Made by a program: the position numbers and the translations under genes. Positions 23,071 through 32,740 of a DNA stretch of 64,000 nt are shown here, piece by piece. Position 1 is the first letter of the stretch; each line of letters begins with the position of its first letter. A model generated the notes under the pieces. That model did not search any database. It was not told where the DNA came from and saw nothing but the letters and a program-made list of their open reading frames with translations. Source of the DNA: Buchnera aphidicola (Cavariella theobaldi) (GTDB taxonomy: Bacteria > Pseudomonadota > Gammaproteobacteria > Enterobacterales > Enterobacteriaceae); contig NZ_OZ060413.1 of NCBI RefSeq assembly GCF_964059165.1, forward strand, positions 496,001 to 560,000, given 5' to 3'.

Positions 23071-23142
23071 AAATACTCCAATATACTAAAAATAATATTA
23101 ATTATTAAAAAATATTCATAAAACAATTCTAAATATCATATA

Positions 23143-23517
23143 TTATACTTTCGGTTTTTTTACCCCGTATTTAGAACGACTTTTTTTTCTTTCTTTTACT
23201 CCTGCACAATCCAAAGCACCTCTGACAATATGATAACGAACTCCTGGTAAATCTTTTACTCGACCACCACGTATTAAAATAACAGAATGCTCTTGTAAAT
23301 TATGCCCTTCACCACCAATATATGCAGTAACTTCAAATCCATTAGTCAGTCTTACACGACATACTTTACGCAATGCTGAGTTTGGTTTTTTAGGGGTAGT
23401 CGTATATACTCTAATACAAACACCACGCTTTTGAGGGCTACCAGTAAGAGCAGGAACATTACTTTTTACTATTTTATGTGAACGAGGTTTACGGACCAAT
23501 TGATTTATTGTGGCCAT
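23143..23517 (-). CDS. rpsL: 30S ribosomal protein S12
   Basis: S12 controls decoding accuracy at the A site. The 124 residues equal the E. coli length. [12 protein letters not shown] keeps the lysine associated with streptomycin sensitivity, and [13 protein letters not shown] keeps the aspartate that is methylthiolated in E. coli. It is the first gene of the str operon; a 121-base spacer separates it from tusB and may hold the promoter, but no convincing boxes were found. Confidence 0.98.
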   Translation of the reverse strand: MATINQLVRKPRSHKIVKSNVPALTGSPQKRGVCIRVYTTTPKKPNSALRKVCRVRLTNGFEVTAYIGGEGHNLQEHSVILIRGGRVKDLPGVRYHIVRGALDCAGVKERKKSRSKYGVKKPKV

Positions 23518-23638
23518 AAAAACTCCTATTTTATAATTAATTATTTTGAATAAATATCAGTATAGTCAGACAAGCATTGATTATATTGAATTTTAAGATT
23601 GGACTTATCACTATGAAAATAGACAGAGAAAATATTGA

Positions 23639-23926
23639 TTACCACGTCATCTGTTGCTTGTTTTTCACTGTTAATGAAACAAAATATATATAATCTATTA
23701 ATCGAAAATGACTAGAAATATGATTATATAATCCACGAGCATAAACGTCTTCTTTAATTACATAGAGAGCACAATCAGAAGATATTATTCTTTTTAAGAA
23801 AATGTTATCAGTTAATGCAATTAATACTCCGTCTTGTAATGCTAAAAAATCATCTTGGCTCTCTAACATATCAAGCAATAATGAAACATTTGTTTTGAAA
23901 GGAGATTGTATTAAAGTGTGTAACAT
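23639..23926 (-). CDS. tusB: Sulfur relay protein TusB
   Basis: TusB is part of the TusBCD hexamer that passes persulfide sulfur from TusA to TusE and MnmA for 2-thiolation of U34 in Lys, Glu and Gln tRNAs. The 95-residue product matches E. coli TusB throughout: MLHTLIQSP at the start, LQDGV near residue 30, then ARGLYNHIS and [19 protein letters not shown] at the end. It is the last gene of tusD-tusC-tusB and lies upstream of rpsL, as in E. coli. Confidence 0.93.
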   Translation of the reverse strand: MLHTLIQSPFKTNVSLLLDMLESQDDFLALQDGVLIALTDNIFLKRIISSDCALYVIKEDVYARGLYNHISSHFRLIDYIYFVSLTVKNKQQMTW

Positions 23927-23936
23927 TTTTTATACC

Positions 23937-24296
23937 TTAAAAATTAATAATAGCATCACAATTGTTTAATTTAACACGTAAAACATCTATTTCTACAGTT
24001 TTTATTTTTAATATAAAATTAATATTGTCATATATGCCTCTTTCTTTTAGAGATTTTTTACAACAATAAAAATTGTTTATATCGTATAAAGATAAAATAG
24101 AAAAGGCAGAATTGTAATTACGTGCTAAAATATTTTCTGTTTTATGATTCTTTATTAATTGAAACACTCCATCTCCAATAAAAAATACATTAATCTTAGT
24201 AATAAGAGCGGAAACACCTAAAATAGCATCTAACCCCTCTCTACCAAAACTTGTACCATGTGGAGAATAAGAAAAGACAAAAGCAATCAATTTCAT
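23937..24296 (-). CDS. tusC: Sulfur relay protein TusC
   Basis: TusC is the structural middle subunit of the TusBCD sulfur relay complex. The 119 residues equal the E. coli length. It has AFVFSYSPHGTSFGREGLDAILG at the start, a family hallmark split here as FSYSPHGTS and GREGLDA, then VFFIGDGVFQL. It is diverged in the C-terminal half but in frame. It lies 10 bases before tusB and 23 after tusD. Confidence 0.93.
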   Translation of the reverse strand: MKLIAFVFSYSPHGTSFGREGLDAILGVSALITKINVFFIGDGVFQLIKNHKTENILARNYNSAFSILSLYDINNFYCCKKSLKERGIYDNINFILKIKTVEIDVLRVKLNNCDAIINF

Positions 24297-24319
24297 AAAG
24301 ATATACGCTTTTTTTAAAA

Positions 24320-24715
24320 TTAAAATTGTATAATACGATCACATTTTTGCATAGAATCTGCTAATTCTAAAAGTCCACTTAATTGAAAAAAAATTGCTAA
24401 ATTACCTTTTTGAATATTTTTTTTTGAAATGCTTTCATCTTCTATTACACCTCTTCTTAAAGCAGCACTTGTACATACATATAATTTTACTTGGTATTTT
24501 TTATGTAATGATTGCCATGCTTGTATTAAATTAAATTCATCAACAGCAGGAGTGGTCATGCTATTCGCATTATACACACCATCACAATAAAAAAAAACAC
24601 TATGTAGTATTTGATTTAATGCAAGAAGAGATTTACAGAACAAAAATGCACTACTTGCATTTTGTGTTCCATAAGCAGCACCATGAACTAATATTGTATA
24701 ATTTATTTTAGACAT
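24320..24715 (-). CDS. tusD: Sulfurtransferase TusD
   Basis: TusD carries the catalytic cysteine of the TusBCD relay, which accepts sulfur from TusA. The 131-residue product (E. coli 128) has [19 protein letters not shown] at the start, the [14 protein letters not shown] segment, and the active-site region [13 protein letters not shown] with the conserved cysteine. The presence of all three subunits with intact key residues implies that thiolation of wobble U still works in this organism. Confidence 0.93.
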   Translation of the reverse strand: MSKINYTILVHGAAYGTQNASSAFLFCKSLLALNQILHSVFFYCDGVYNANSMTTPAVDEFNLIQAWQSLHKKYQVKLYVCTSAALRRGVIEDESISKKNIQKGNLAIFFQLSGLLELADSMQKCDRIIQF

Positions 24716-24791
24716 ATTACGCCTGTATTACATATAAAAATTTCAAAAATAAAATACAATATCTTATAAAATAAATAATATATTTATAATT

Positions 24792-25556
24792 TTATGCTGG
24801 ATTAACCGCATTTAATACTTCAATTTCAAAAATTATAGTAGAATTTCTTGGTATTCCATTCATTCCTTGTATTCCGTATGCTAATTTTGGTGGCACAACT
24901 AATTTTATCTTACCACCTTTTTGAACATATTTTAAACCTTCTTGCCAACCTAATATAACGTCTTTTAATAAAAATGAAACCGGTTCATTTTTAATATGAG
25001 AATTATAAAATTCTACACCGTTAACCAGAGCAGCTTTATAATGTACTGTAACTTTGGTATTATTTGTTAAATGTATTCCAGACCCTTGTTTCTCTATTAA
25101 ATATAATAGCCCTGTTGATGTTTTTTGAACATCTTTAATAGCAGAAAATTTCTTCATATAGTTCTGACCCTGAACCATATTTTTTTCAGCTTCTTTTTCA
25201 ATTTGTATCTGTGTAAAATTCTTTATTTTTTTTTCTATCTCTTGAAGATGAAAAGCAATATCATTATTAGATAATTTTAATTTATTCAAAATAAAATCTT
25301 GAACCCCTGATAAAAGTTTTAACTTATCTATATTGATACCGATTTGTTTTTGTTTTTCAAAAGATTGATTGATGTAATCACCTAATGAAACACCTAGTGA
25401 ATAACTTAATTTTTCATCATCATTTTTAAAGAAATTATTTATTGTGATATTATTTTCTAATGGTGTATGTGATAAAGAAGATGAACCAGAAAATGATTGT
25501 GGAATATATAATACGATAAACAGAAACATTATTCGCTTTAATAATAAAGTCATCAT
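24792..25556 (-). CDS. fkpA: FKBP-type peptidyl-prolyl isomerase FkpA (periplasmic)
   Basis: FkpA is a periplasmic prolyl isomerase and chaperone. The product, about 254 residues (E. coli 270), has a basic start, a hydrophobic signal segment (residues ~8-24, FLFIVLYIPQSFSG), an N-terminal dimerisation domain with NDDEKLSYSLGVSLGDYI, and a C-terminal FKBP domain with TVHYKAALVNGVEF, VILGWQEGL and the LVVPPKLAYG motif. The acidic/lysine tail of E. coli FkpA is missing. GTG-ATG-ATG are consecutive possible starts (25559, 25556, 25553), preceded by GGAG. Confidence 0.93.
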   Translation of the reverse strand: MMTLLLKRIMFLFIVLYIPQSFSGSSSLSHTPLENNITINNFFKNDDEKLSYSLGVSLGDYINQSFEKQKQIGINIDKLKLLSGVQDFILNKLKLSNNDIAFHLQEIEKKIKNFTQIQIEKEAEKNMVQGQNYMKKFSAIKDVQKTSTGLLYLIEKQGSGIHLTNNTKVTVHYKAALVNGVEFYNSHIKNEPVSFLLKDVILGWQEGLKYVQKGGKIKLVVPPKLAYGIQGMNGIPRNSTIIFEIEVLNAVNPA

Positions 25557-25559
25557 CAC

Positions 25560-26562
25560 TCCGATTATTGAAAAAAAAATATTCTATAATATTTATTTTT
25601 TAATGCGTTACTATATCATTCTAAGCATTTTTAATAAAATAAATAAATTTTTGTAAAAATAAAAAATACGGACAATAATTGAATATGTGTATTAAACTAA
25701 AAAAAATAATCATTTTTATAATAATATGATATGTATCAGATAACAAAAAATTTTTTAATTGATTCTATTTATCTATAACATTTTATAAAAAATTTTATAA
25801 ATTAAATGATCTTAAAAAATAAAAATTTTAAAAATATTTTAAATTTTTTAAATTATATTTTATATTATTTTATAAAAATTAAAATAAAAAAAATACTACT
25901 TCTCATATATAAAATATAATAATGTTTATTGTTATAATAATATAAAAAATTCGTAATAATATTTTATATACTATATCGAAAAATCATTTTTTTATACATA
26001 TAAAAAACTAAAAAATTCAATTCATTTTAAAATAGTTGATTATTAAATACAGAATTTTTATTTTCATTTACAAGATATATTTCAAATATGAAGATAATTA
26101 AGTATATCAAAATGATATAAAATACTCCATTGATCTTAAATAAAAAAATAATGTTTTCATAAACATATTTAATTATTAATTTTATACTTAAATTTTTTAA
26201 AAAATAAATATTTTTTTTAATTAAATAAATGAATGACAAAAAATAAATTTATAATTTAAAAAAATATTTTCCATTCAACAAATTTAAAAAATAAATTAAA
26301 AATAAAATAATATATTTATCATTATCATGATATTAAAACATTTTATTTATACTAATATATAAAATTTTTTTAATTATTTTGTATTGATATATAATAATAA
26401 AAAATACAATGATATATTAATAAATTTAATATAATTTTTATATAAAATGTAAAATAATAATTATTTTAAAAAATTATATAAAACAACATGTTAAAAATAA
26501 AATTTTGCATATTTTAATCATTTTAACATATAAAATATATTTAAAAATCAGGTTATAAAATA
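25560..26562. other. 1-kb A/T spacer between fkpA and tsgA
   Basis: This is the longest stretch without a gene in the window. It is almost pure A/T, with many short homopolymers and no conserved reading frame, RNA fold or repeat I could recognise. In E. coli the region beyond fkpA carries slyX, slyD and further genes before the tsgA neighbourhood, so this is best read as decayed remnants of a deletion. Possible promoters for both divergent neighbours lie at its edges. Confidence 0.6.
26505..26534 (+). promoter_or_regulatory. Possible tsgA promoter
   Basis: TTGCAT (26505-26510) and TATAAA (26529-26534) are 18 bases apart on the plus strand, ending 28 bases before the tsgA start. The match is moderate and A/T-rich DNA gives many such hits. 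Confidence 0.35.
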
Positions 26563-27729
26563 ATGAAAAATATTAATCAAACGGGACTTACATGGATTAG
26601 TTTTTTTTCATATGCTTTTACTGGAGCATTAATCGTTGTGACTGGTATGATTATGGGTAATATTGCAAATTATTTTCATATTTCTATATCAGAAATGAGC
26701 AATATATTTACATTTTTAAATGCAGGTATATTGATTTCTATTGTCTTTAATTCATGGTTAATGAAAATTGTATCATTAAAAATACAAATTATATTTGGAT
26801 TCATACTTACTATCATAGCAATATTAGGCATATTATATTCCCATAGTATACTACTATTTTCTATAAATTTGTTTATACTTGGCATGGTCAGTGGAATGAC
26901 TATGTCTATTGGAACATTTATTATAACGAATTTGTATTCGGGTTCAAAAAGAGGTTCAAAATTACTGATTACTGATTCCTTTTTCAGTATGTCTGGTATG
27001 ATATTTCCAATTATTACGGCTTATTTATTAGAAAAAAATATATTATGGTATTGGATTTACGTTTTGATAGGTAGTATTTATGCATTTATTACTATTCTGG
27101 CTCTGAATTTAAAATTTCCAATATTAAAAAAAGAAAATCACCATGAATCTAAAAATACAGAAAAATGGGGACTCAATATATTTTTATTATCAATGGCAGC
27201 ATTATTTTATATCCTAGGTCAATTAGGATTTATTTCCTGGATTCCTCAATATACAACTGAAATTATGAATATTAATATGCAACATGCCGCTCATTTAGTG
27301 AGTAATTTCTGGATGTCATATATGATTGGTATGTGGTTTTTTAGTTTTATAATTATGTTTTTTCATTTAAACCATATTTTTATATTTCTCACTGGAATGT
27401 CAACAATATTAATGTACTACTTTATTCAAAGCACTAGTTATTTAATATTAGAATATATGATTATTGGTTTGGGATTTTTTTCTAGTGCTATTTATACAAT
27501 TATTATCACTTTAGCTTCTTTACAAACAGAAAAGCCTTCTCCTCCAATAATAAACACTATTTTAGTATGTGGAACCGTTGGTACATTACTTACATTTGTT
27601 ATCACTAGTCCTATTGTACAAAAATATGGTTTATACATAACTTTAATGAGTACAAACGTATTTTATGCCATAGTATTTTTTCTATCTATATTAATTTATT
27701 TAAACAATTTACTATTAAGAAAAATGTAA
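26563..27729 (+). CDS. tsgA: Major facilitator superfamily transporter, TsgA-like
   Basis: The 388-residue product is an integral membrane protein with about 12 hydrophobic segments, and fits the TsgA family (E. coli 393 residues), an MFS member of unknown substrate. It starts MKNINQTGLTWISFFSYAF; the first half holds a glycine-rich helix pair (FILGMVSGMTMSIGTF) and the loop YSGSKRGSKLL after helix 4. The gene stands alone on the plus strand between fkpA and trpS. In a genome with few transporters, keeping it suggests a real exchange role, but the substrate cannot be read from sequence. Confidence 0.8.
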   Translation: MKNINQTGLTWISFFSYAFTGALIVVTGMIMGNIANYFHISISEMSNIFTFLNAGILISIVFNSWLMKIVSLKIQIIFGFILTIIAILGILYSHSILLFSINLFILGMVSGMTMSIGTFIITNLYSGSKRGSKLLITDSFFSMSGMIFPIITAYLLEKNILWYWIYVLIGSIYAFITILALNLKFPILKKENHHESKNTEKWGLNIFLLSMAALFYILGQLGFISWIPQYTTEIMNINMQHAAHLVSNFWMSYMIGMWFFSFIIMFFHLNHIFIFLTGMSTILMYYFIQSTSYLILEYMIIGLGFFSSAIYTIIITLASLQTEKPSPPIINTILVCGTVGTLLTFVITSPIVQKYGLYITLMSTNVFYAIVFFLSILIYLNNLLLRKM

Positions 27730-27814
27730 AATATATTTTATATAAGTAATACAATAAAACCTATACAATAATAATTTTCTTTTAAATAAACTAGAAAAAA
27801 TAAAAAATTTTAGT

Positions 27815-28822
27815 TTATTTAAAAGAAGAAAAAAAATTTAATTTTGAATATATTTTATGTAATGTTAAATCAGCTTGTAATCTTGCTTTTAAAGCTCCTT
27901 CATATGCTACTTTTTCCAAATAAGAAGTATTGTTACGATAATACAAAAACGACTCTTTTATAGGAGATAAAAAATTATATAATTCTTCTGCAATAATATT
28001 TTTGAATTCCGAATACATAATTCCGTCTAATTCTTTTTCTAAAAAAGTGATTTCTTTATTGGTAATAGCAGATAAAATTTCTAATAAATTAGAAATACCG
28101 GCTTTTTTCTGCAAATTATAGTATATTTTAGAAGGTTTTTCTGAATCGGTTACCGCATTTTTAATTTTTAAAAAAATTGATTTCTTTTGCTCTAATAAAA
28201 AAATAACATTATTTTTATTTAAATCTGATTTAGACATTTTTTTTGTTGGTTCCAATAAAGACATGATTTTAGAACCAGACTGATGAATACACGGTTTTGG
28301 GATAGTAAAAACATTTCCATATAAAAAATTACAACGTTTAGCTATATCACGCACTAACTCTAAATGTTGCTTTTGATCTTGCCCAATAGGAACAAAAGTT
28401 GTTTGATATAATAAAATATCTGATGCCATTAATATTGGATAAGTAAATAAACCTACATTTATTTTTTTTATATAATTTTTATCAATTTTTGTCTTAAATT
28501 GCGTCATTCTAGATAATTCACCAAAATGACTGAAACAATTAAGAATCCAATTAAGTTGACAATGTTGATGAACATGAGACTGAATAAATATAATACTTTT
28601 TTCAGGATCTATTCCACATGCTAAATATAAAGCTAAAGTATCTAGCACTGATTCTTTAAAAAAAATTTCTTTATTAAATGTAGTTAATGCATGCAAATCA
28701 GCAATACAATATAAACATTGATAATGATTCTGAAGATTCGACCAATGACGCATAGTTCCAATGTAATTGCCAATAGTTAATTGCCCAGAAGGTTGCACTG
28801 CACTAAATAATATAGGTTTCAA
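27815..28822 (-). CDS. trpS: Tryptophanyl-tRNA synthetase
   Basis: TrpRS is a class I enzyme that charges tRNA-Trp. The 335 residues compare with 334 in E. coli. The HIGH-type motif is within PSGQLTIGNYIG near the start and the KMSKS loop is KKMSKSD near residue 196. DADLHAL-like IADLHALT and VPIGQDQKQHLELVRD are also family features. It follows rpe (E. coli order trpS-gph-rpe; gph is missing here). Confidence 0.97.
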   Translation of the reverse strand: MKPILFSAVQPSGQLTIGNYIGTMRHWSNLQNHYQCLYCIADLHALTTFNKEIFFKESVLDTLALYLACGIDPEKSIIFIQSHVHQHCQLNWILNCFSHFGELSRMTQFKTKIDKNYIKKINVGLFTYPILMASDILLYQTTFVPIGQDQKQHLELVRDIAKRCNFLYGNVFTIPKPCIHQSGSKIMSLLEPTKKMSKSDLNKNNVIFLLEQKKSIFLKIKNAVTDSEKPSKIYYNLQKKAGISNLLEILSAITNKEITFLEKELDGIMYSEFKNIIAEELYNFLSPIKESFLYYRNNTSYLEKVAYEGALKARLQADLTLHKIYSKLNFFSSFK

Positions 28823-28853
28823 TTTTATTATTTACCTTAATAAATATTAAAAA

Positions 28854-29540
28854 TTAATGAACATCTCTATAACAAGAACACTGTAATTCTTGACGAATTT
28901 TATTAACAATTATTTTATAATTAGGATATTTAAAAAAACCTGATCCAATTACAAAAACATTTGCACCGGCATGAGCTATCGAAGAAATATTATCTATCTT
29001 TATTCCTCCATCTACTTCTAACAAAATATCAAATGCACTTGCATCAATACGCTTTCGAACTTCATGTAATTTATTTATAGTGGATGATAAAAAAATTTGA
29101 TCACCGAATCCCGGACTAACAGACATTAATAAAATTAAATCTAAATTTTCTATTGTATAATCCAGAAAACACAAAGGAGTGGAAGGATTAAAAGCCATTC
29201 CTACTTTACATCCATGATCTTTAATCAAATTAATTGTGCGATTAATATCTTTAGTAGATTCAGGATGAAAAGTAATAAATGTGGCTCCGGCCTTAGCAAA
29301 CGGCAGAATTAAATTATCTACAGGCTGCACCATTAAATGCACATCGATAGGAATAGTAATATTATAATTACGCAGTGCTTGCAAAATCATGGGGCCCATT
29401 GTTAAATTAGGCACGTAATGATTATCCATAACATCAAAATGTATTAAATCACTACCAGCATCTATTGCATTCTGTGTATCTTCTCCTAAGCGCGCAAAAT
29501 CAGCTGATAAAATAGATGGAGCTAAAAAAAATTTTTTCAT
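28854..29540 (-). CDS. rpe: Ribulose-phosphate 3-epimerase
   Basis: Rpe interconverts ribulose 5-phosphate and xylulose 5-phosphate in the pentose phosphate pathway. The 228-residue product has the TIM-barrel motifs [32 protein letters not shown] with metal-binding His and Asp, IDVHLMV, SVSPGFG and EVDGGI, then the phosphate-binding GSGFF near the end. It is 31 bases upstream of trpS. Confidence 0.97.
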   Translation of the reverse strand: MKKFFLAPSILSADFARLGEDTQNAIDAGSDLIHFDVMDNHYVPNLTMGPMILQALRNYNITIPIDVHLMVQPVDNLILPFAKAGATFITFHPESTKDINRTINLIKDHGCKVGMAFNPSTPLCFLDYTIENLDLILLMSVSPGFGDQIFLSSTINKLHEVRKRIDASAFDILLEVDGGIKIDNISSIAHAGANVFVIGSGFFKYPNYKIIVNKIRQELQCSCYRDVH

Positions 29541-29908
29541 TATATTTTCCTATTGTGTTTCATCTAAAAAAATAAAATGATTATTTTATTATAATAAAAA
29601 CATTAATATTATTAAATATAATAATTTATATACTTTTTACATAATTTTTTAGTAAATAATATATATTTTGAGATTATATTATTTTAATAAAATATATATT
29701 ACTTATAAAAAGTATATATTAGGCATTTGAAACAAATATTATATCATGATATTGTGTTAAAAAATTTTATATCTAATATATAAAATAGTTATTATTTTAT
29801 CATCAAATAAAATAAGTCATATATAATACGATTACTTATGAATTAAAAATATATATAATATTTTTATATATAAATTTTTTAACTTTTATAAAGCAGATCT
29901 TAAAATTT
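29541..29908. other. 368-base spacer where dam and damX are missing
   Basis: Between aroB and rpe E. coli has damX and dam; here nothing but A/T DNA remains. The one structured element is a nested inverted repeat at 29628-29717. No promoter with both boxes was recognised. Loss of dam is common in Buchnera. Confidence 0.55.
29628..29717. repeat. Nested A/T inverted repeat (13-bp inner and 12-bp outer stems)
   Basis: The inner arms 29657-29669 and 29689-29701 are a perfect 13-bp complement around a 19-base loop. The outer arms 29628-29639 and 29706-29717 are a perfect 12-bp complement, separated from the inner stem by 17 and 4 bases. Together they could form a cruciform or bulged RNA hairpin between aroB and rpe, perhaps ending the aroKB transcript. 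A/T bias raises the chance expectation. Confidence 0.5.
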
Positions 29909-31006
29909 TTATTGCACATCTTTAATGGCAGTTAATATAATATTTTTATCTATACCAGAAAAAATATCGGCTTTACCAATAGATAATGGTAATACTAATC
30001 GAATATCACCTGAAATAACTTTTTTATCTCTTATCATATGAGGTAAATAAGACGCAGCAGACATATTTTTTGGACCTTTTACAGGCAATCCAGCTTTTTT
30101 TAATAAAGAAAAAATTCTTGTAAAATCATTTTTACTTAAATAACCTAATAGTTCAGAAGTGCGCGCAGCCATAATAATACCTGCTGATATTGCTTCTCCA
30201 TGTAACCAACTACCATAACCGGTATGAACTTCAATAGCATGACCATATGTATGCCCAAGATTTAATAATGCTCTCAAATTATTTTCTCTTTCATCAGAAG
30301 TAATTAATTTAGCTTTCAATTCACAACATCTTTTTATACAATAAGACAAATGTTCATGATTTAATGTTAATAATTTTGTAATATTTCCTTCTAACCAACT
30401 AAAAAAATCTGCGTCTAAAATAATTGCATATTTAATAACTTCAGCGATACCAGAAGTTAATTCATTAAGCGGCAGTGTATTCAGACAATCAATGTCAATA
30501 ATCACAGAAGACGGTTGCCAAAAAGATCCTATCATATTCTTACCAAGTAAATGATTTACAGCAGTTTTACCACCAACTGAAGCATCTACTTGCGACAATA
30601 GAGTTGTTGGAATTTGAATAAAACGAACTCCACGTTGATATACAGCAGCTGAAAATCCAGTTAAATCGCCTATTACCCCCCCTCCTAATGCAATTAAAGT
30701 AGTATCACGAGCATGCTTCTTTTCTAATAAAGAGGAAATAATTAATTCCATTTCATTGAGTGTTTTATATTGTTCACCATCAGATAAAATCACTTGATCA
30801 ACTCTTATACCAGATTTTCTTAAATGATAAAAAATTTTATCCTTTAAAAGATTAGCTAATGTTTTGTTGGTAACTAGCATTGCTTGATCACCTGGTTTTA
30901 AAGGCCAAAAAATATTATCTTCTTGAAGAATTCCAGATCCTATACTAATAGGATAGCTCCGGTCTCCTAGAGCAACTTGAATTTTTTCCAAAATTTTATA
31001 CCTCAT
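29909..31006 (-). CDS. aroB: 3-dehydroquinate synthase
   Basis: AroB converts DAHP to 3-dehydroquinate with NAD as catalytic cofactor, the second step of the shikimate pathway. The 365-residue product (E. coli 362) has the NAD-binding [20 protein letters not shown], the [20 protein letters not shown] active-site loop, and the metal-binding [11 protein letters not shown] and HGEAISAG. It follows aroK by 25 bases, as in E. coli. Confidence 0.98.
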   Translation of the reverse strand: MRYKILEKIQVALGDRSYPISIGSGILQEDNIFWPLKPGDQAMLVTNKTLANLLKDKIFYHLRKSGIRVDQVILSDGEQYKTLNEMELIISSLLEKKHARDTTLIALGGGVIGDLTGFSAAVYQRGVRFIQIPTTLLSQVDASVGGKTAVNHLLGKNMIGSFWQPSSVIIDIDCLNTLPLNELTSGIAEVIKYAIILDADFFSWLEGNITKLLTLNHEHLSYCIKRCCELKAKLITSDERENNLRALLNLGHTYGHAIEVHTGYGSWLHGEAISAGIIMAARTSELLGYLSKNDFTRIFSLLKKAGLPVKGPKNMSAASYLPHMIRDKKVISGDIRLVLPLSIGKADIFSGIDKNIILTAIKDVQ

Positions 31007-31031
31007 TAATTATTTATTCTAAACTGTATTT

Positions 31032-31553
31032 TCAAATTTTTTCTAGTAACTGAATAATATGATAAGAAACGGATTTAGCACTTTTATTATCCGTTGTCAC
31101 TTTAATATCAGCTATTTCTTCATATAATACATTACGTTCAGACGCTAAATTTTCTAATATTAAACGATTGGAAGTATTAAATTTTAGTAAAGGCCTGGTT
31201 TTATCTCGTTTAGTCCGTAATAATTGTTTTTCAATTGTGGTTTCTAAATATATAACAATACCACGAGATGATAAAACATTACGATTATCTTTAAATTTGA
31301 CTGACCCCCCGCCTGTGGCTAAAACGATACCATTTTTTTGAGTTAATTCATGTATAACTTTTCGTTCTCTTTCACGAAAACCACTTTCGCCTTCTAGATC
31401 AAAAACCCAATTTATATCTGCGCCAGTGCGTTTTTCAATTTCTTGATCGGAATCATAAAATTCCATATGAAGTTGCTGAGATAACTGACGACCAATAGTA
31501 CTTTTTCCAGCACCCATTGGTCCAATTAGAAAAATATTTCGTTTTTCTGCCAT
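31032..31553 (-). CDS. aroK: Shikimate kinase I
   Basis: AroK phosphorylates shikimate with ATP, the fifth pathway step. From the ATG at 31553 the product is 173 residues, the E. coli length; an in-frame ATG 18 codons further up is not family-like. It has the Walker A loop GPMGAGKST, the shikimate-binding FYDSDQEIE and GESGFRERE, the ATGGGSV motif, and the lid [11 protein letters not shown]. It shares a transcript with aroB. Confidence 0.97.
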   Translation of the reverse strand: MAEKRNIFLIGPMGAGKSTIGRQLSQQLHMEFYDSDQEIEKRTGADINWVFDLEGESGFRERERKVIHELTQKNGIVLATGGGSVKFKDNRNVLSSRGIVIYLETTIEKQLLRTKRDKTRPLLKFNTSNRLILENLASERNVLYEEIADIKVTTDNKSAKSVSYHIIQLLEKI

Positions 31554-31892
31554 TTTTTTTATTACTAATTGCCAAGATAATATGTTAATAACACCAATGC
31601 TCAGCAATATATGCTGGCAGGACGTAAGAAAACAAAAAAACCTATTTTATTAATTTCTGATAAATATAAATTTTTATTCGCTTTTCTTATACAGAATTAT
31701 CATAAATAAAAAAATAAAAAAAGTATACATCGATATTTTATAAAATAAAAAATTTTATATGAAAAAACTCTATAAGAGTTATTCTCATGATTTCTATATT
31801 TTTACTACTAAAGAAGTTATTATTGAATAACTACTTGACGTATTTTATTTTTTTATATTATTATATTATTTATTTTAAATATATATATTCAT
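31554..31892. other. 339-base spacer between aroK and tRNA-Ser
   Basis: The genes on either side diverge. The spacer holds a small perfect hairpin AACTCT-ATA-AGAGTT (31766-31780), a short CAGCA/TGCTG repeat near 31605-31620, and the tRNA-Ser promoter at its right edge. No coding remnant was recognised. Confidence 0.55.
31835..31864 (+). promoter_or_regulatory. Promoter of tRNA-Ser
   Basis: TTGACG (31835-31840) and TATTAT (31859-31864) are 18 bases apart on the plus strand, each one base off consensus, and end 28 bases before the tRNA. The spacer is almost all T. Confidence 0.6.
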
Positions 31893-31977
31893 GGTGAGGT
31901 GTCCGAGAGGCTTAAGGAGCACGCCTGGAAAGCGTGTATATGGAAACGTATCAAGGGTTCGAATCCCTTTCTCACCG
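31893..31977 (+). tRNA. serW: tRNA-Ser (anticodon GGA)
   Basis: This class II tRNA has the acceptor stem GGTGAGG/TCTCACC with a terminal G-T pair and discriminator G, a T arm AAGGGTTCGAATCCCTT, a long variable arm (about 14 bases, TATATGGAAACGTAT region), and the anticodon loop CTGGAAA (anticodon GGA). CCA is not encoded. It decodes UCC and UCU. The gene lies alone, divergent from aroK, with deoD downstream on the other strand. Confidence 0.95.
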
Positions 31978-32002
31978 AAACTTCATAAAACATATTAAAT
32001 TT

Positions 32003-32716
32003 TTAATATTCTAATAAAGTAGATTCTAAAGCAATTTTAATCATATTATCAAAACCTGATTCTCGGTCTTTTACTTCAACTGCCTCTTTTTTTATTATAT
32101 GATCTGAAACAGTACAAATAGATAAAGCTTTTGCATTTAACTCCAAAGCTACTGCATAAATTCCTGCAGTTTCCATATCAATACCTAATATATTATACTT
32201 TTTTAAAATATTTAATACTTCTCTATCATCATTATAAAATAAGTCTGTTGTAAAAAAATTACCAACAGAACATTGTATGTTCATTTTTTTAGCAATAGAT
32301 ACCGCATTATTTAATATTTCAAAATTTGCAATAGCTGCAAAATCATAGTTATTAAAACTTATTCTATTTATATTTGAATCAGTACAAGCACCCATGCTAA
32401 TTAAAATATCACGTAATTTAATATTATTACTTACAGCCCCACAAGTACCTACTCTAATAATATTTTTTACATTATATTCTAAAATTAATTCTCTCACATA
32501 TAAGACTGCAGAGGGCATTCCTATGCCGTGACTCATAATAGAAACTTTTTTATTTTTAAAATATCCAGTGTAAGCCAACATTAAGCGAATATTGTTTATT
32601 TTTTTAGCATCATACAAATAATTTTCAGCGATATATCTAGCTCTGATTGGATCACCGCACATCAATACCGTTTCTGAAAAAGCATTTTTTTTACTATCAA
32701 TATGAGGAGTAGACAC
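32003..32716 (-). CDS. deoD: Purine nucleoside phosphorylase (DeoD type)
   Basis: DeoD cleaves purine (deoxy)nucleosides with phosphate to free base and (deoxy)ribose 1-phosphate. The 237-residue product (E. coli 239) starts MSTPHIDSKKNAFSETVLMC, with GDPIRA, HGIGMPSA, IRVGTCGAV, the base-binding MEMETAG-like IDMETAGIYA and the catalytic-aspartate region CTVSDHI. It follows deoB by 24 bases. deoC and deoA of the E. coli operon are missing. Confidence 0.97.
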   Translation of the reverse strand: MSTPHIDSKKNAFSETVLMCGDPIRARYIAENYLYDAKKINNIRLMLAYTGYFKNKKVSIMSHGIGMPSAVLYVRELILEYNVKNIIRVGTCGAVSNNIKLRDILISMGACTDSNINRISFNNYDFAAIANFEILNNAVSIAKKMNIQCSVGNFFTTDLFYNDDREVLNILKKYNILGIDMETAGIYAVALELNAKALSICTVSDHIIKKEAVEVKDRESGFDNMIKIALESTLLEY

Positions 32717-32740
32717 TAATTGATTTCCTTTTATAAAAAA

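Noticed and set aside
23639-24715. Three small consecutive genes that could look like a novel cassette
   Set aside because: They match the known TusB, TusC and TusD proteins in order and length.
26027-26239. 70-codon hydrophobic minus-strand frame in the 1-kb spacer
   Set aside because: Phe/Ile/Asn/Lys-only composition expected from A/T DNA; no supporting start signal.
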